A stretch of 13,236 bases of DNA from an uncultured Verrucomicrobiales bacterium (GTDB lineage: Bacteria; Verrucomicrobiota; Verrucomicrobiia; Verrucomicrobiales; Akkermansiaceae). The stretch is from the NCBI GenBank assembly GCA_937885815.1, contig CALABM010000174.1:1-13236 (forward strand), read 5' to 3'. The first letter of the stretch is position 1; the number at the start of each line of letters is the position of its first letter. Both the position numbers and the translations under genes were made by a program. Shown one piece after another: positions 1-7,493 of the stretch. The notes under the pieces are model-generated. The model saw only the letters and a program-made list of their open reading frames with translations, searched no databases and was not told where the DNA came from.

Positions 1-2566
1 CATCGCGGGTGTATTCCGTGATGGTCTCGGGAGTGATGCAGGTCTCGCCATCATACACCTCCTCGCGGGAAATTTCCGTGAGCTGGCGGGCAGAGTCGTA
101 AGCATAGGTGGTAGTGATGCCGTCTTCATCCGTCTCGCTGAGTCGACCGCAGCACATCCATGTGGTGGTGCTGAATCGCCCGTTGCCTCGCGTGGTCTTT
201 ACCACACGTTGCTGCTCGTCGTACTCGTAAGCCGTGGTATTAAGGAGCAGCCACTGCGTGCCGTCCCAGATGCTCTCCTGCTCAAAGGTGGTGGTATCAT
301 CCGCTGCGATAAAGCTCTCGCTCTTGCGGCTCTGAGCTGCCACCAACTCACCGTTGGCCTTGGTGACGGTAGTGTGCTTGTGGATAGCGTCGTGCTCGGT
401 TGTTGCCTCGTACTCGTGCCATGTCTGCACGCCGTCAATGCTTTGAGAGGACTTGGGCTTACCTGCTGCGTAGGCGTATGCGGGCTCTGCGCCGAATGTT
501 TCCTCAATGCTCACCTGCTGCTGCGAGCAGCCGCCTGCTGTCACCGTAGTGGTCACTCGCTCCAATTCGGCAGTTTCCTCGTAGCTGTAGGTCGTGTTGC
601 GGAACAGCACCTCCGTACCTGCTGCATTCACATGATACTCAGCCACCGAAGCGGGGCGGATATCATAGAATCGGCTGTCGGCATAGGTTGTGCGCGTTAC
701 TTTGGCGAGGTCCTCGCCCCATGGAGATTTCTCCATCGTCACGCGACCGAGGGAGTCGTACTCATACTCTGCATAGCTGCCGTCAGAGTGCTCAACTTTG
801 GCCAGTTTTTTGTCTGTATTGTAACGGTAAGAGGTCGTGCGAGTGGTAGCGGAGCCAAAGCCCTCCGTCTCGGAATAAAGTTGCCAACCGGCAGTGGAAT
901 AATTATATACCGATTGTGTGCAGGATGCCACATTGTCGGGCGTAGCGGCATAGTAAACCGACTCCGTACGAACCATCAGGCCACTTGCCGGGTACGTCGT
1001 TTCATAGCGGTGTACGATGGCTTCATCGCCCTCGCCCTTGGTGATAGTCACCACACCATCGGATTCCGTGCGCACGATGGAGTGCGGATCTCGCCCGGTT
1101 TGCTGACGTGTGATGGTGGTGCTGCCACTATTCTGATGAATTGTCTCTTGCTTGAACGGAGTAGCATCCTCCGCAGCATCAGGCGTGAACCAATCGAGTT
1201 TGAGAGCCCCGTTTTCGGCATAGCTGCAAACCAGACGCCCCTCTGCGGAAGCGCAGGAAAGTAGGTTTTCAGAGCCATCAAACTGAGTCTGAACATGCTG
1301 AGCTCGCTCGGCAGCTGTCACCTTACGCCCCTCGGGAGAAGTGATGCTGTACACGGTGCCGGAACCCACGTTAAATGTCATGCAAAGCCCGGTCGGGTCT
1401 TTCATCATGATGAACGCCGGAGTACGGCTGGTGGTAGCGTTGAAATTGCTATCCTGATACTGCACTCGGTTCTGCACCATGGCCGATGCCCCGGCGGTAC
1501 CTGCCTCGGAAGAACCCACAGGGGGTACAGAGAAATGCAACGGGTCGCCCGTAGGCGGCGTGATGACGACATCATCGGCATAGATTGCGACTTTCCAGCG
1601 CCAGGGGGAATCATACAGAGCCTTGCCGTTAGCAGGATTCAGCTTTACGAAACTCGGGCAAGGGTCGCCCTCCCAACCGGGAGCCTGAGTGGCGGCCTGA
1701 TTGTCGGCGTCACCGTCATCCGTACTGCCACAGCCACAGGTATTGCACACACGACGTACATCGCCATAGTACTTCACCTCCTCAGGCACAGGCTCGGGCT
1801 GACCATCCACATCACGCACCAGAACTCGCTTGGCCTGAATAGCATAGCGGAACAACTTGCGATTGTTAATATTGTTTCCTCCGGGGAAGTCAATGTTCGT
1901 CACAAGACCGTAAAGGTAGAACGTGCCGGTAGGCAACACGAGAGAATCAGCTATGTTTCTCCAAGAAGATGCCCCGGAGTCGGCATCCTGCCACTTTTCT
2001 TGCTCCAGATTGAATTGCAAGTGAATGTCCCCCACTGGCTGCAACTGAGCCTTGTCGTAAACAGGCGTATTTAGCACACGCTGCTTCACCTCCGATTCGG
2101 TAAGGATAGAGGAAGAAATCAGCAAGTCACCGATATCATCGGCACGCAGGAAAACAGCCAACTGAGTGGGGTGAGAAAGCGTGAGCGTATCGCCGGCCAG
2201 AACAAGCTGATTTTCGATACCACCCTGATTAGCCTCATCCACACAGACACCGGAGTAAACCGTATCCCACTCATTACCGGGCTTATTCGGTTCGGTGTAT
2301 ATAGTGCGATTGAACCCAATGGGGCTTTCGCTTGCGGTGAAGCTAAACGTGGAAATGTAGTACACGCCCTCGGAAGCGGGGGCACCTGCAGTGGTGTTGG
2401 ATGTCGTATTCATGACGGTATTGGTGTTGGTTGTGGCAGCGAAATCGGTGCCGGAGTTGAGGTTTGCAGAAGCGATAGCTGCTGCATTTTCTGGCGTGTC
2501 GTTATCAGTAGACATATTTGTTGTTATAGTAGTGAAGGTGAACGGATATTCGTGATTCTCGTTCAT
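1..2566 (-). CDS. YD-repeat (RHS-like) protein, partial; C-terminal part beyond the left edge
   Basis: I translated the minus strand by hand: one frame stays open from the ATG at 2566 to base 1, about 855 codons with no stop. YD-type repeats appear in the later part (YEYDSLGRV near residue 600, YEYDEQQRVV near 779, YAYDSARQL near 819). This repeat builds the beta-cocoon shell of RHS/YD proteins, which are usually large surface or secreted proteins with a variable C-terminal tip; that tip lies outside the window. The N-terminal ~500 residues are rich in Thr, Asn and Asp and carry a Cys cluster (CNTCGCG, near residues 272-278). No signal peptide is visible at either candidate start, the ATG at 2566 (MNENHEYPF) or the ATG at 2515 (MSTDNDTPE); neither has a Shine-Dalgarno sequence. 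The family call is firm; the start and cellular location are not. Plus-strand ORFs across this stretch are shadows of this gene. Confidence 0.85.
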   Translation of the reverse strand, partial: MNENHEYPFTFTTITTNMSTDNDTPENAAAIASANLNSGTDFAATTNTNTVMNTTSNTTAGAPASEGVYYISTFSFTASESPIGFNRTIYTEPNKPGNEWDTVYSGVCVDEANQGGIENQLVLAGDTLTLSHPTQLAVFLRADDIGDLLISSSILTESEVKQRVLNTPVYDKAQLQPVGDIHLQFNLEQEKWQDADSGASSWRNIADSLVLPTGTFYLYGLVTNIDFPGGNNINNRKLFRYAIQAKRVLVRDVDGQPEPVPEEVKYYGDVRRVCNTCGCGSTDDGDADNQAATQAPGWEGDPCPSFVKLNPANGKALYDSPWRWKVAIYADDVVITPPTGDPLHFSVPPVGSSEAGTAGASAMVQNRVQYQDSNFNATTSRTPAFIMMKDPTGLCMTFNVGSGTVYSITSPEGRKVTAAERAQHVQTQFDGSENLLSCASAEGRLVCSYAENGALKLDWFTPDAAEDATPFKQETIHQNSGSTTITRQQTGRDPHSIVRTESDGVVTITKGEGDEAIVHRYETTYPASGLMVRTESVYYAATPDNVASCTQSVYNYSTAGWQLYSETEGFGSATTRTTSYRYNTDKKLAKVEHSDGSYAEYEYDSLGRVTMEKSPWGEDLAKVTRTTYADSRFYDIRPASVAEYHVNAAGTEVLFRNTTYSYEETAELERVTTTVTAGGCSQQQVSIEETFGAEPAYAYAAGKPKSSQSIDGVQTWHEYEATTEHDAIHKHTTVTKANGELVAAQSRKSESFIAADDTTTFEQESIWDGTQWLLLNTTAYEYDEQQRVVKTTRGNGRFSTTTWMCCGRLSETDEDGITTTYAYDSARQLTEISREEVYDGETCITPETITEYTRD

Positions 2567-2576
2567 CGCAACCACG

Positions 2577-2606
2577 AATATAAAATCGCCCGGAACAAAA
2601 GGCCAA
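2577..2606 (-). promoter_or_regulatory. candidate promoter of the YD-repeat gene
   Basis: On the minus strand TTGGCC (2606-2601) and TATATT (2582-2577) are 18 bases apart, and the ATG at 2566 lies 10 bases past the -10 box. If real, the mRNA would have almost no leader. The -35 box matches the consensus only partly. Confidence 0.3.
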
Positions 2607-2814
2607 CAAACTTTTTGCTTCGCAGGAGTGTATCACTCTGCAAAATGAATTAGCAAGTAAGGCCTCTTCTTCTCCGAGATTGACGCGAATCTAAATACAG
2701 GGGCGCTTAAAAAAAGTCGCTTTCGGAAAGTCTTGGATTGATCGGCACTTGCGTCTCTCAGAAAAAACTTTGGGGCTCATGAGGTTTAAAATCAGTTTAG
2801 CATTGATTTTGAGC

Positions 2815-2842
2815 TTGCCTGTCAGCGGATTTCAGGTATACT
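2815..2842 (+). promoter_or_regulatory. candidate sigma-70-type promoter of the GT10 gene
   Basis: TTGCCT (2815-2820) and TATACT (2837-2842) are separated by 16 bases. Transcription would start near 2849 and leave a leader of about 55 bases before the ATG at 2904. Confidence 0.45.
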
Positions 2843-2903
2843 CTCCAGATAAAGAGAGGTGATCAAGTCTCGTTATCCTCAATAAAAACAGGAAATACAG
2901 CAC

Positions 2904-3881
2904 ATGAAAATCAAAGTACTATCAACCTGGTCTCCGGACTTCCTGCAGAATCATCTGAAGCTGGATGGTGTAGAGTTCACTCGTGATGAGGATTGCCGGG
3001 ATTATGACTGGCTGGTGGTATACGATGAAATCCCGAGGAAACAAAAAGTCGTGGACGTGTACTGCCCGCCTGAGCACACCATACTGGTCACACAGGAGCC
3101 GCCTGCCATTAAGGTGCATGCCCCCTGTTACATGCACCAGTTCAATTATATGCTCACCACTCACTCGCCGGAGCTGTGCCGTCACAAAGGCTACAGACGC
3201 GGCGCCGGCTGTCTCATTGGCATGACCGGTCATAAGTTTGAGGAGCTGATGGAGTTCCCGGAGCGTCCTAAGAGTGAACTGATATCAGCAGTCTGCTCCC
3301 GCAAACTCATGACTCATACGGAGCATAACAAGCGCCACAACCTCTTCGAATACCTGCTGGCAAACCTGCCGGGCTTCAGCTGGCGTGGTAAGGGTATTAA
3401 CCCCATCGACCACAAATACGAGGCACTGGATGCTTTCAAGTACCATGTGGTCATAGAAAATGTAACTCAGGATTACCATTGGTCCGAAAAACTCGCGGAC
3501 TCTATCATGAGCCTCTGCCTCACCTTCTACAGCGGTGATCCCAAGCTGGAACAGATTCTCCCGCCGGACAGCATCATTCGCATCCCGAATGATGACCCGC
3601 CCCGTGCTCTGGCCATTATTCAAGAGGCTATTGCCAATAATGAGTATGAAAAGCGCCTGCCTGCCATCCGCGAGGCTCGCCGTCTGCTGGTAGAACGCTA
3701 TAACCTGTACAGCCAGATTCTGGGTGTCATCGCCGAGCACGAAGAGAAGAATGGCAGCCAGCCCCGCCCTGACAAGCCTTGGAAACTCTACGAGCGCCAC
3801 TACATGCGCCGTAATCCGCTTAATGCTCTGGGAGAGGCTTGGCACCTGCTCCGCTGCCGGAACCTCCGCGGCCGAAATTAA
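2904..3881 (+). CDS. alpha-fucosyltransferase-like glycosyltransferase, GT10 family
   Basis: The 325-residue protein has the C-terminal GT10 signature: YHVVIEN (180-186), SEKLAD (194-199), YSG (209-211) and PPDSII (220-225). This matches the family pattern of an aromatic/hydrophobic stretch ending in EN, then EKL, then YxG, then PxxSFI. GT10 enzymes transfer fucose from GDP-fucose to GlcNAc in Lewis-type glycans, and this region forms the GDP-fucose site. There is no signal peptide or membrane segment, so a cytosolic or membrane-peripheral enzyme is expected, as for other bacterial members. The basic C-terminus (299-325, rich in Arg) could aid membrane contact, which is inference. The ATG is preceded by a weak AGGAAA. 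No lipopolysaccharide or capsule genes flank it and it appears monocistronic. Acceptor and linkage (alpha-1,3 or 1,4) cannot be read from sequence. Confidence 0.8.
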   Translation: MKIKVLSTWSPDFLQNHLKLDGVEFTRDEDCRDYDWLVVYDEIPRKQKVVDVYCPPEHTILVTQEPPAIKVHAPCYMHQFNYMLTTHSPELCRHKGYRRGAGCLIGMTGHKFEELMEFPERPKSELISAVCSRKLMTHTEHNKRHNLFEYLLANLPGFSWRGKGINPIDHKYEALDAFKYHVVIENVTQDYHWSEKLADSIMSLCLTFYSGDPKLEQILPPDSIIRIPNDDPPRALAIIQEAIANNEYEKRLPAIREARRLLVERYNLYSQILGVIAEHEEKNGSQPRPDKPWKLYERHYMRRNPLNALGEAWHLLRCRNLRGRN

Positions 3882-3906
3882 TCCCTGATTGCAGCACCTT
3901 TAAAAC

Positions 3907-3945
3907 AACCACCCGCAGCATCAATTGCTGCGGGTGGTTTCTTAT
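3907..3945. terminator. bidirectional intrinsic terminator between GT10 and ispG
   Basis: A perfect 14-bp stem (3907-3920 with 3926-3939) and a 5-base loop lie between two convergent genes. A T-rich stretch follows on the plus strand, and the A-rich stretch before it gives a T-rich tail on the minus strand. It should end both transcripts. Confidence 0.85.
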
Positions 3946-3968
3946 TTTCAGGGAAAAGGAAGAGTGGA

Positions 3969-5714
3969 TTATGACGGCTCCACCCAGCGGCCATGGCTGC
4001 GAATAAGCTCAATGAGCCTATCCACGGCTTCCTCCTGCGGGATATTAAACTCCACAGGGTTATGACCCACGTAAAGGTTAATCTTGTTCGGGGCACCGCC
4101 CACATAACCGAAGTCAGCATCACTCATCTCGCCGGGGCCATTCACAATACAGCCCATGATGGCAATTTTAACGCCTTTAAGGTGACCGGTAGCCTTACGG
4201 ATGCGTGCGGAGGCCTCCTGAATATTATACAGGGTACGACCACAGGACGGGCAGGAAACATACTCGGTTTTGCTCAGGCGTACACCGGCGGCCTGCAGCA
4301 CATTATAAGCCAAGTAAGCAGCCTTCTGAGGCTCAGCCTCACCGCGAATAAGTACAGCATTACCAATGCCATCACAGAGCAGTGTGCCCACGTTCACACC
4401 GGCAGCCATCGGCGCAGAAAGCTCAGGAGCAGCCCCCAGCGTATCCTTCAGAAGAATGCTGTGGCGAGAGGGAATCACAGCCGAGAGCAGGCGGAATGCC
4501 TGAGGAACCGGCATGTCCACACCGTCCTTAACCGTCACCAGCGTGGCCGGAGCCTCAGCCAGAGCCGCCACTTCAGCAGCGTCACGCGGGTCCACCTCCA
4601 CAGCACCACATGCCTCATATGCCAGTTCCGGCATGAAATCCTTCATTTCAGCGGGATTCAGCGCCTCACAGGCAGCTTGCGGCAGCACCACACGCACCGG
4701 CTCATTCCAGCCCATGCTCATGCCATTGATATCAATAAGCTCAGCCTTGCGCTTGCTGAAGCAGAAGGGGTCAAAGGGAGCAGCAGGCTCCACCTCCGGA
4801 GCCGTGGCAGCGTGCTCCACGCCCGGCTGATAGGGAGCAGCTAGCTCAAAGCCGGGCTTCACCTCGTACACCGGATCTTCCGTAAGGGACACGCGGAGCG
4901 TATCACCGATGCCGTCTGCCAGCAGAGAACCAATACCCGTGGCGCTCTTAATGCGGGCATCCTCACCCTCACCGGCCTCCGTCACGCCCAGATGAATGGG
5001 ATAGTTCCAGTCAGCACCCTCCTCTGCCAAGCGCTTAACCAGCAGTCGGTAGGCCTGAATCATCACCTTCACATTGGAGGACTTCATGGAGAACACCAGC
5101 TGGTGGTAATCCAGCTCGCGGGCAATGCGGGCAAACTCCAGCGCACTCTCCACCATGCCCTCAGGCGTATCTCCGTAGCGGTTCAGAATGCGGTCAGAAA
5201 GGGAACCATGGTTTGCACCCAAACGCATGGCACGGCCGTGCTCCTTACAGAAAAGCACCAGCGGAGTGAAAGCCTTACGCACACGCTCCAGCTCTTCCTC
5301 GTACTCAGAATCCGTATAATCACGCTCCACGAACTTCTTCTTATCAATGAAGTTACCGGGATTCACGCGGATTTTCTCCACCCACTTAGCAGCCTCCATA
5401 GCGGCATCCGGCTTAAAGTGAATGTCTGCAACAAGCGGCACTTGGCAGCCGGCAGCACGAAGCTCGCGCGCAATGTGCTCCAGATTTGCTGCATGCACCT
5501 TCGTCTGCGCGGTAAGGCGGATAATCTCGCAACCGGCCTCAGCCAGAGCAAGCGCCTCCTTCACACAGGCGGCTGTATCCAGCGTGGCGCTGGTCAGCAT
5601 GGACTGAATACGGATGGGATTCAGCCCACCCAGGCCCAGATTCCCCACCTGAACCTCACGTGTCAGGCGCCGGGAATAACGAAAAAGACTTGGACAATGC
5701 AACAACGTGCTCAT
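3969..5714 (-). CDS. ispG: 4-hydroxy-3-methylbut-2-enyl diphosphate synthase (long form)
   Basis: IspG (GcpE) is an iron-sulfur enzyme that converts 2-C-methyl-erythritol 2,4-cyclodiphosphate to HMBPP in the MEP isoprenoid pathway. The N-terminus reads RRLTREVQVGNLGLGG then NPIRIQSM, as expected for the TIM-barrel domain (about 15-285). The C-terminal reductase-like domain has CPSC (Cys488, Cys491) and GCIVNGPGEM (Cys522, Glu529), the three 4Fe-4S ligands and conserved acid. At 581 residues it is about 200 longer than the E. coli enzyme; the extra domain (about 290-470) corresponds to the insert of the three-domain IspG of plants, chlamydiae and related bacteria. The start at 5714 is the only Met before the conserved RRLTR region. 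It has its own promoter candidate and converges on the GT10 gene. Confidence 0.96.
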   Translation of the reverse strand: MSTLLHCPSLFRYSRRLTREVQVGNLGLGGLNPIRIQSMLTSATLDTAACVKEALALAEAGCEIIRLTAQTKVHAANLEHIARELRAAGCQVPLVADIHFKPDAAMEAAKWVEKIRVNPGNFIDKKKFVERDYTDSEYEEELERVRKAFTPLVLFCKEHGRAMRLGANHGSLSDRILNRYGDTPEGMVESALEFARIARELDYHQLVFSMKSSNVKVMIQAYRLLVKRLAEEGADWNYPIHLGVTEAGEGEDARIKSATGIGSLLADGIGDTLRVSLTEDPVYEVKPGFELAAPYQPGVEHAATAPEVEPAAPFDPFCFSKRKAELIDINGMSMGWNEPVRVVLPQAACEALNPAEMKDFMPELAYEACGAVEVDPRDAAEVAALAEAPATLVTVKDGVDMPVPQAFRLLSAVIPSRHSILLKDTLGAAPELSAPMAAGVNVGTLLCDGIGNAVLIRGEAEPQKAAYLAYNVLQAAGVRLSKTEYVSCPSCGRTLYNIQEASARIRKATGHLKGVKIAIMGCIVNGPGEMSDADFGYVGGAPNKINLYVGHNPVEFNIPQEEAVDRLIELIRSHGRWVEPS

Positions 5715-5720
5715 GCGGGT

Positions 5721-5749
5721 ATTTTACCCCTCAAAAAACCATTTTTCAA
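5721..5749 (-). promoter_or_regulatory. ispG promoter candidate, leaderless arrangement
   Basis: On the minus strand TTGAAA (5749-5744), 17 bases, then TAAAAT (5726-5721). The ATG at 5714 begins 6 bases past the -10 box, so transcription should start at or next to the initiation codon. Confidence 0.6.
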
Positions 5750-5779
5750 GCGCAAAGGAACGTAATACACGATTTGCAG

Positions 5780-5808
5780 TTGACTTTTAACTGGAAAATT
5801 CCTAAAAT
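5780..5808 (+). promoter_or_regulatory. promoter candidate of the Pro-rich lipoprotein (and probably tyrA)
   Basis: TTGACT (5780-5785), a 17-base spacer, then TAAAAT (5803-5808). The predicted start near 5815 gives a leader of about 25 bases. It is divergent from the ispG promoter, with 30 bases between the two -35 boxes. Confidence 0.6.
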
Positions 5809-5839
5809 TCGGGCAGTAAGAAAAGCTTTTCCCCCACAC

Positions 5840-6487
5840 ATGAACACCTCACTCCAACTCAGCACAATCGCTACTGTCCTGATGGGTTGTGCTTTTTCAT
5901 CCTGTGTATACCGTTCCAACCCGGTACCGGAAATGCCCTATTATCCTCGTAGGCAACCGGTAGTACAACCCACAACACCCACCGTTCAAGCTCCCGTTGT
6001 CACCACACCGGCACGCCCGACCACTCCGGCCGCACCAGCGACCCCGGCGCGCCCCACGCCTGCTGTTACGCCACGCCCGGCAGCGCCGGTCACTCCGGCC
6101 CGTACAAACAGCACCCATATCACTCAGCCGATAGCTCCGTTGCCGGCTCCCACAGCAGCCCCGACAATCCCCGTAGCTGCGGCCACTCCCCCTTCTGTCA
6201 CGCCGCCGCCCGCAACCGTGACGCCCACAGTGGTAACCACCGTCACACCGCCGACCACCACGCCTGCCCCCGAGGGCGCTGCTAATGCCGCAACGGACCC
6301 CCGTCTCATTACAAACACCGGGCCCATCCCCGTGGCCACCCGTGTGGAAGGTGACCCCATCCGCGTATACAACCCGCTGGATCCCACCAAGACTATCCGC
6401 ATCATTGACCCCTCCACAGGTCAGGTATACCCCAGCGGCAAGGTACTGCGTGTTCGCGGCACCAACTTCCGCTTCATTGTTCCCTAA
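5840..6487 (+). CDS. Pro/Thr/Ala-rich putative lipoprotein of unknown function
   Basis: The 215-residue protein begins MNTSLQLSTIATVLMGCAF, a short hydrophobic signal with two possible lipidation cysteines: Cys17 (LMGC, better lipobox) and Cys22 (FSSC). The n-region has no Lys or Arg, which weakens the signal. Residues ~30-150 are a low-complexity Pro/Thr/Ala/Val linker, probably extended and perhaps spanning the periplasm or cell wall layer. The last ~45 residues (DPIRVYNPLDPTKTIRI and following, to the end) look like a small folded domain. I chose the ATG at 5840 because the frame's earlier starts overlap ispG, lie upstream of the promoter, and would bury the signal sequence. tyrA starts 16 bases after its stop. 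I do not recognise the family. Confidence 0.75.
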   Translation: MNTSLQLSTIATVLMGCAFSSCVYRSNPVPEMPYYPRRQPVVQPTTPTVQAPVVTTPARPTTPAAPATPARPTPAVTPRPAAPVTPARTNSTHITQPIAPLPAPTAAPTIPVAAATPPSVTPPPATVTPTVVTTVTPPTTTPAPEGAANAATDPRLITNTGPIPVATRVEGDPIRVYNPLDPTKTIRIIDPSTGQVYPSGKVLRVRGTNFRFIVP

Positions 6488-6503
6488 TTGAACTAATCAC
6501 AGC

Positions 6504-7019
6504 GTGAGCACCGTACCCTTCAGCACAGTTACCATCTACGGCCCCGGCCTTCTCGGCGGCTCCGTGGCGCTGGCTGTACGGGATCGGTTGCCGGGTTGTG
6601 AACTGCGCCTTTGGGCCCGTCGAGAACAGCCTCTGCAGCTGGCCAACAGCCTGGGTATCCAGCATACCTATACTGATGCCCGGGCCGCTGCAGAGGGGGC
6701 AGACCTCATCATCTTTGCCACTCCTATCGGCGCCTTTGAAGAGCTCGCACGCCTCATTCTGCCCGCCATCAGTAAGACGGCACTCGTCACGGATGTAGGC
6801 TCAGTGAAAGCTTATGTACACCGCACCACCGGTGAACTGCTCACGGACCGCGGCCGAATGTTCATCGGCTCCCACCCCATGGCAGGAGCTGAAACACAAG
6901 GGCTAGAGAATGCCACTCCTAAATATAGCAGAAATCTTTTACGGATTGATAGCGAAGGAATTAATTTGAAAATACATTATGAGTATAGAAAAAAAGGATA
7001 TGGAGAAGCGCCTCGGTGA
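6504..7019 (+). CDS. tyrA: prephenate dehydrogenase, N-terminal (NAD-binding) part of a frameshifted gene
   Basis: The fragment holds the Rossmann fold of TyrA, which oxidatively decarboxylates prephenate to 4-hydroxyphenylpyruvate for tyrosine synthesis: GPGLLGG (13-19), DLIIFATPIG (67-76), TDVGSVK (96-102) and GSHPMAG (122-128) with the catalytic-region His124. The start is GTG at 6504, 16 bases after the lipoprotein gene, without a clear Shine-Dalgarno sequence. After GLENAT (to about residue 138) the sequence becomes AT-rich and unlike TyrA, and the frame stops at 7017-7019. The dimerisation domain continues in another frame from 6979. Removing one A from the A7 run at 6989-6995 would join both parts into one protein of about 309 residues, a normal TyrA length. 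It is either a pseudogene, a sequence error, or a gene read by slippage. Confidence 0.8.
   Translation: MSTVPFSTVTIYGPGLLGGSVALAVRDRLPGCELRLWARREQPLQLANSLGIQHTYTDARAAAEGADLIIFATPIGAFEELARLILPAISKTALVTDVGSVKAYVHRTTGELLTDRGRMFIGSHPMAGAETQGLENATPKYSRNLLRIDSEGINLKIHYEYRKKGYGEAPR
6918..7008 (+). other. AT-rich patch with A7 tract at the tyrA frame break
   Basis: By hand count about 26 of 91 bases are G or C, far below the flanking tyrA sequence. It lies between the conserved GLENAT and RLGDFWQALGC segments. It contains seven consecutive A (6989-6995), where a one-base deletion restores a single reading frame across the gene. Confidence 0.7.
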
Positions 7020-7434
7020 CTTCTGGCAGGCACTTGGCTGCCGCCCTTATACCATGCAACCCGGTCATCATGACCGCGCCGTGGCCCGCATCTCGCACAT
7101 GCCCCACATCATGGCCGCGCTTGGTGCACGCAATGCCCTGCCCGGTGATGTCCCCCTTCATGATTTGCAACGCCTTGCCGCAAGTGGCTTTCGCGACACC
7201 ACACGCGTGTGCTCCGGTGCCGCCGGCATGTGGGCTGATATCCTGTGGGAGAATGATGTCGCCATCCGTCAGGTGCTCAACAACTGCGTGAACGACCTGC
7301 ACCGCCTCATCTTCCTGCTGGAAGACCAAGACCGCGACGGCGTGCTACGCTGGCTCACAGGCGCCCGTGACAATCGCGAGGCTATCATGAACTCCGCTGA
7401 GGAGCCAGCCCAGCCTGATGAGCTGAAAGACTAA
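6979..7434 (+). CDS. tyrA: prephenate dehydrogenase, C-terminal (dimerisation) part of a frameshifted gene
   Basis: This 151-residue frame, +1 relative to the upstream tyrA fragment and overlapping it by 41 bases, carries the all-helical TyrA C-terminal domain: RLGDFWQALGCRPY (11-24), then HDRAVARISHMPH (30-42), a hallmark of the prephenate-binding region, and a helix-rich remainder. Its only ATGs (6979, 7000) fall in the AT-rich patch, and no well-spaced Shine-Dalgarno sequence precedes 6979 (AGGAA lies about 18 bases away), so independent translation is doubtful. On its own it lacks the NAD site. Conserved residues look intact, which suggests the frame break is recent, is suppressed, or is a sequencing artefact. 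Confidence 0.75.
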   Translation: MSIEKKDMEKRLGDFWQALGCRPYTMQPGHHDRAVARISHMPHIMAALGARNALPGDVPLHDLQRLAASGFRDTTRVCSGAAGMWADILWENDVAIRQVLNNCVNDLHRLIFLLEDQDRDGVLRWLTGARDNREAIMNSAEEPAQPDELKD

Positions 7435-7493
7435 GCGCTCCCCCTTGCCCTTTTGATGCAAATGCGGAAGATAGTACGCTTACCTCTTTGAAT

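Larger units (their letters stand above)
2567..2903. other. divergent intergenic region between the YD-repeat and GT10 genes
   Basis: No complete gene is visible here. The YD-gene frame continues open upstream of its first ATG to a TGA at 2635-2633, and the peptide it would give looks coding-like (see findings). The rest is AT-rich and holds the GT10 promoter candidate on the plus strand. I see no RNA gene or repeat. Confidence 0.5.

Noticed and set aside
209..2653. Long plus-strand ORFs at 209-1264, 1295-2074 and 2171-2653
   Set aside because: They are antisense to the YD-repeat gene, which is continuously open on the minus strand, has recognisable repeats and has family-like composition. 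The plus-strand products are low-complexity and unrecognisable.
3993..5765. Plus-strand ORFs at 3993-4844 and 4992-5765
   Set aside because: They are antisense shadows of ispG, whose conserved iron-sulfur cysteines and barrel motifs are unambiguous.
5660..5839. Longer N-terminus for the Pro-rich lipoprotein
   Set aside because: It would overlap the divergent ispG gene, precede the promoter candidate at 5780-5808, and place the signal peptide 60 residues inside the protein.
6979..6995. Programmed +1 frameshift site in tyrA as an established call
   Set aside because: An A7 run allows slippage, but no known stimulatory element is visible and TyrA is not known to use recoding, so mutation or sequence error is at least as likely.
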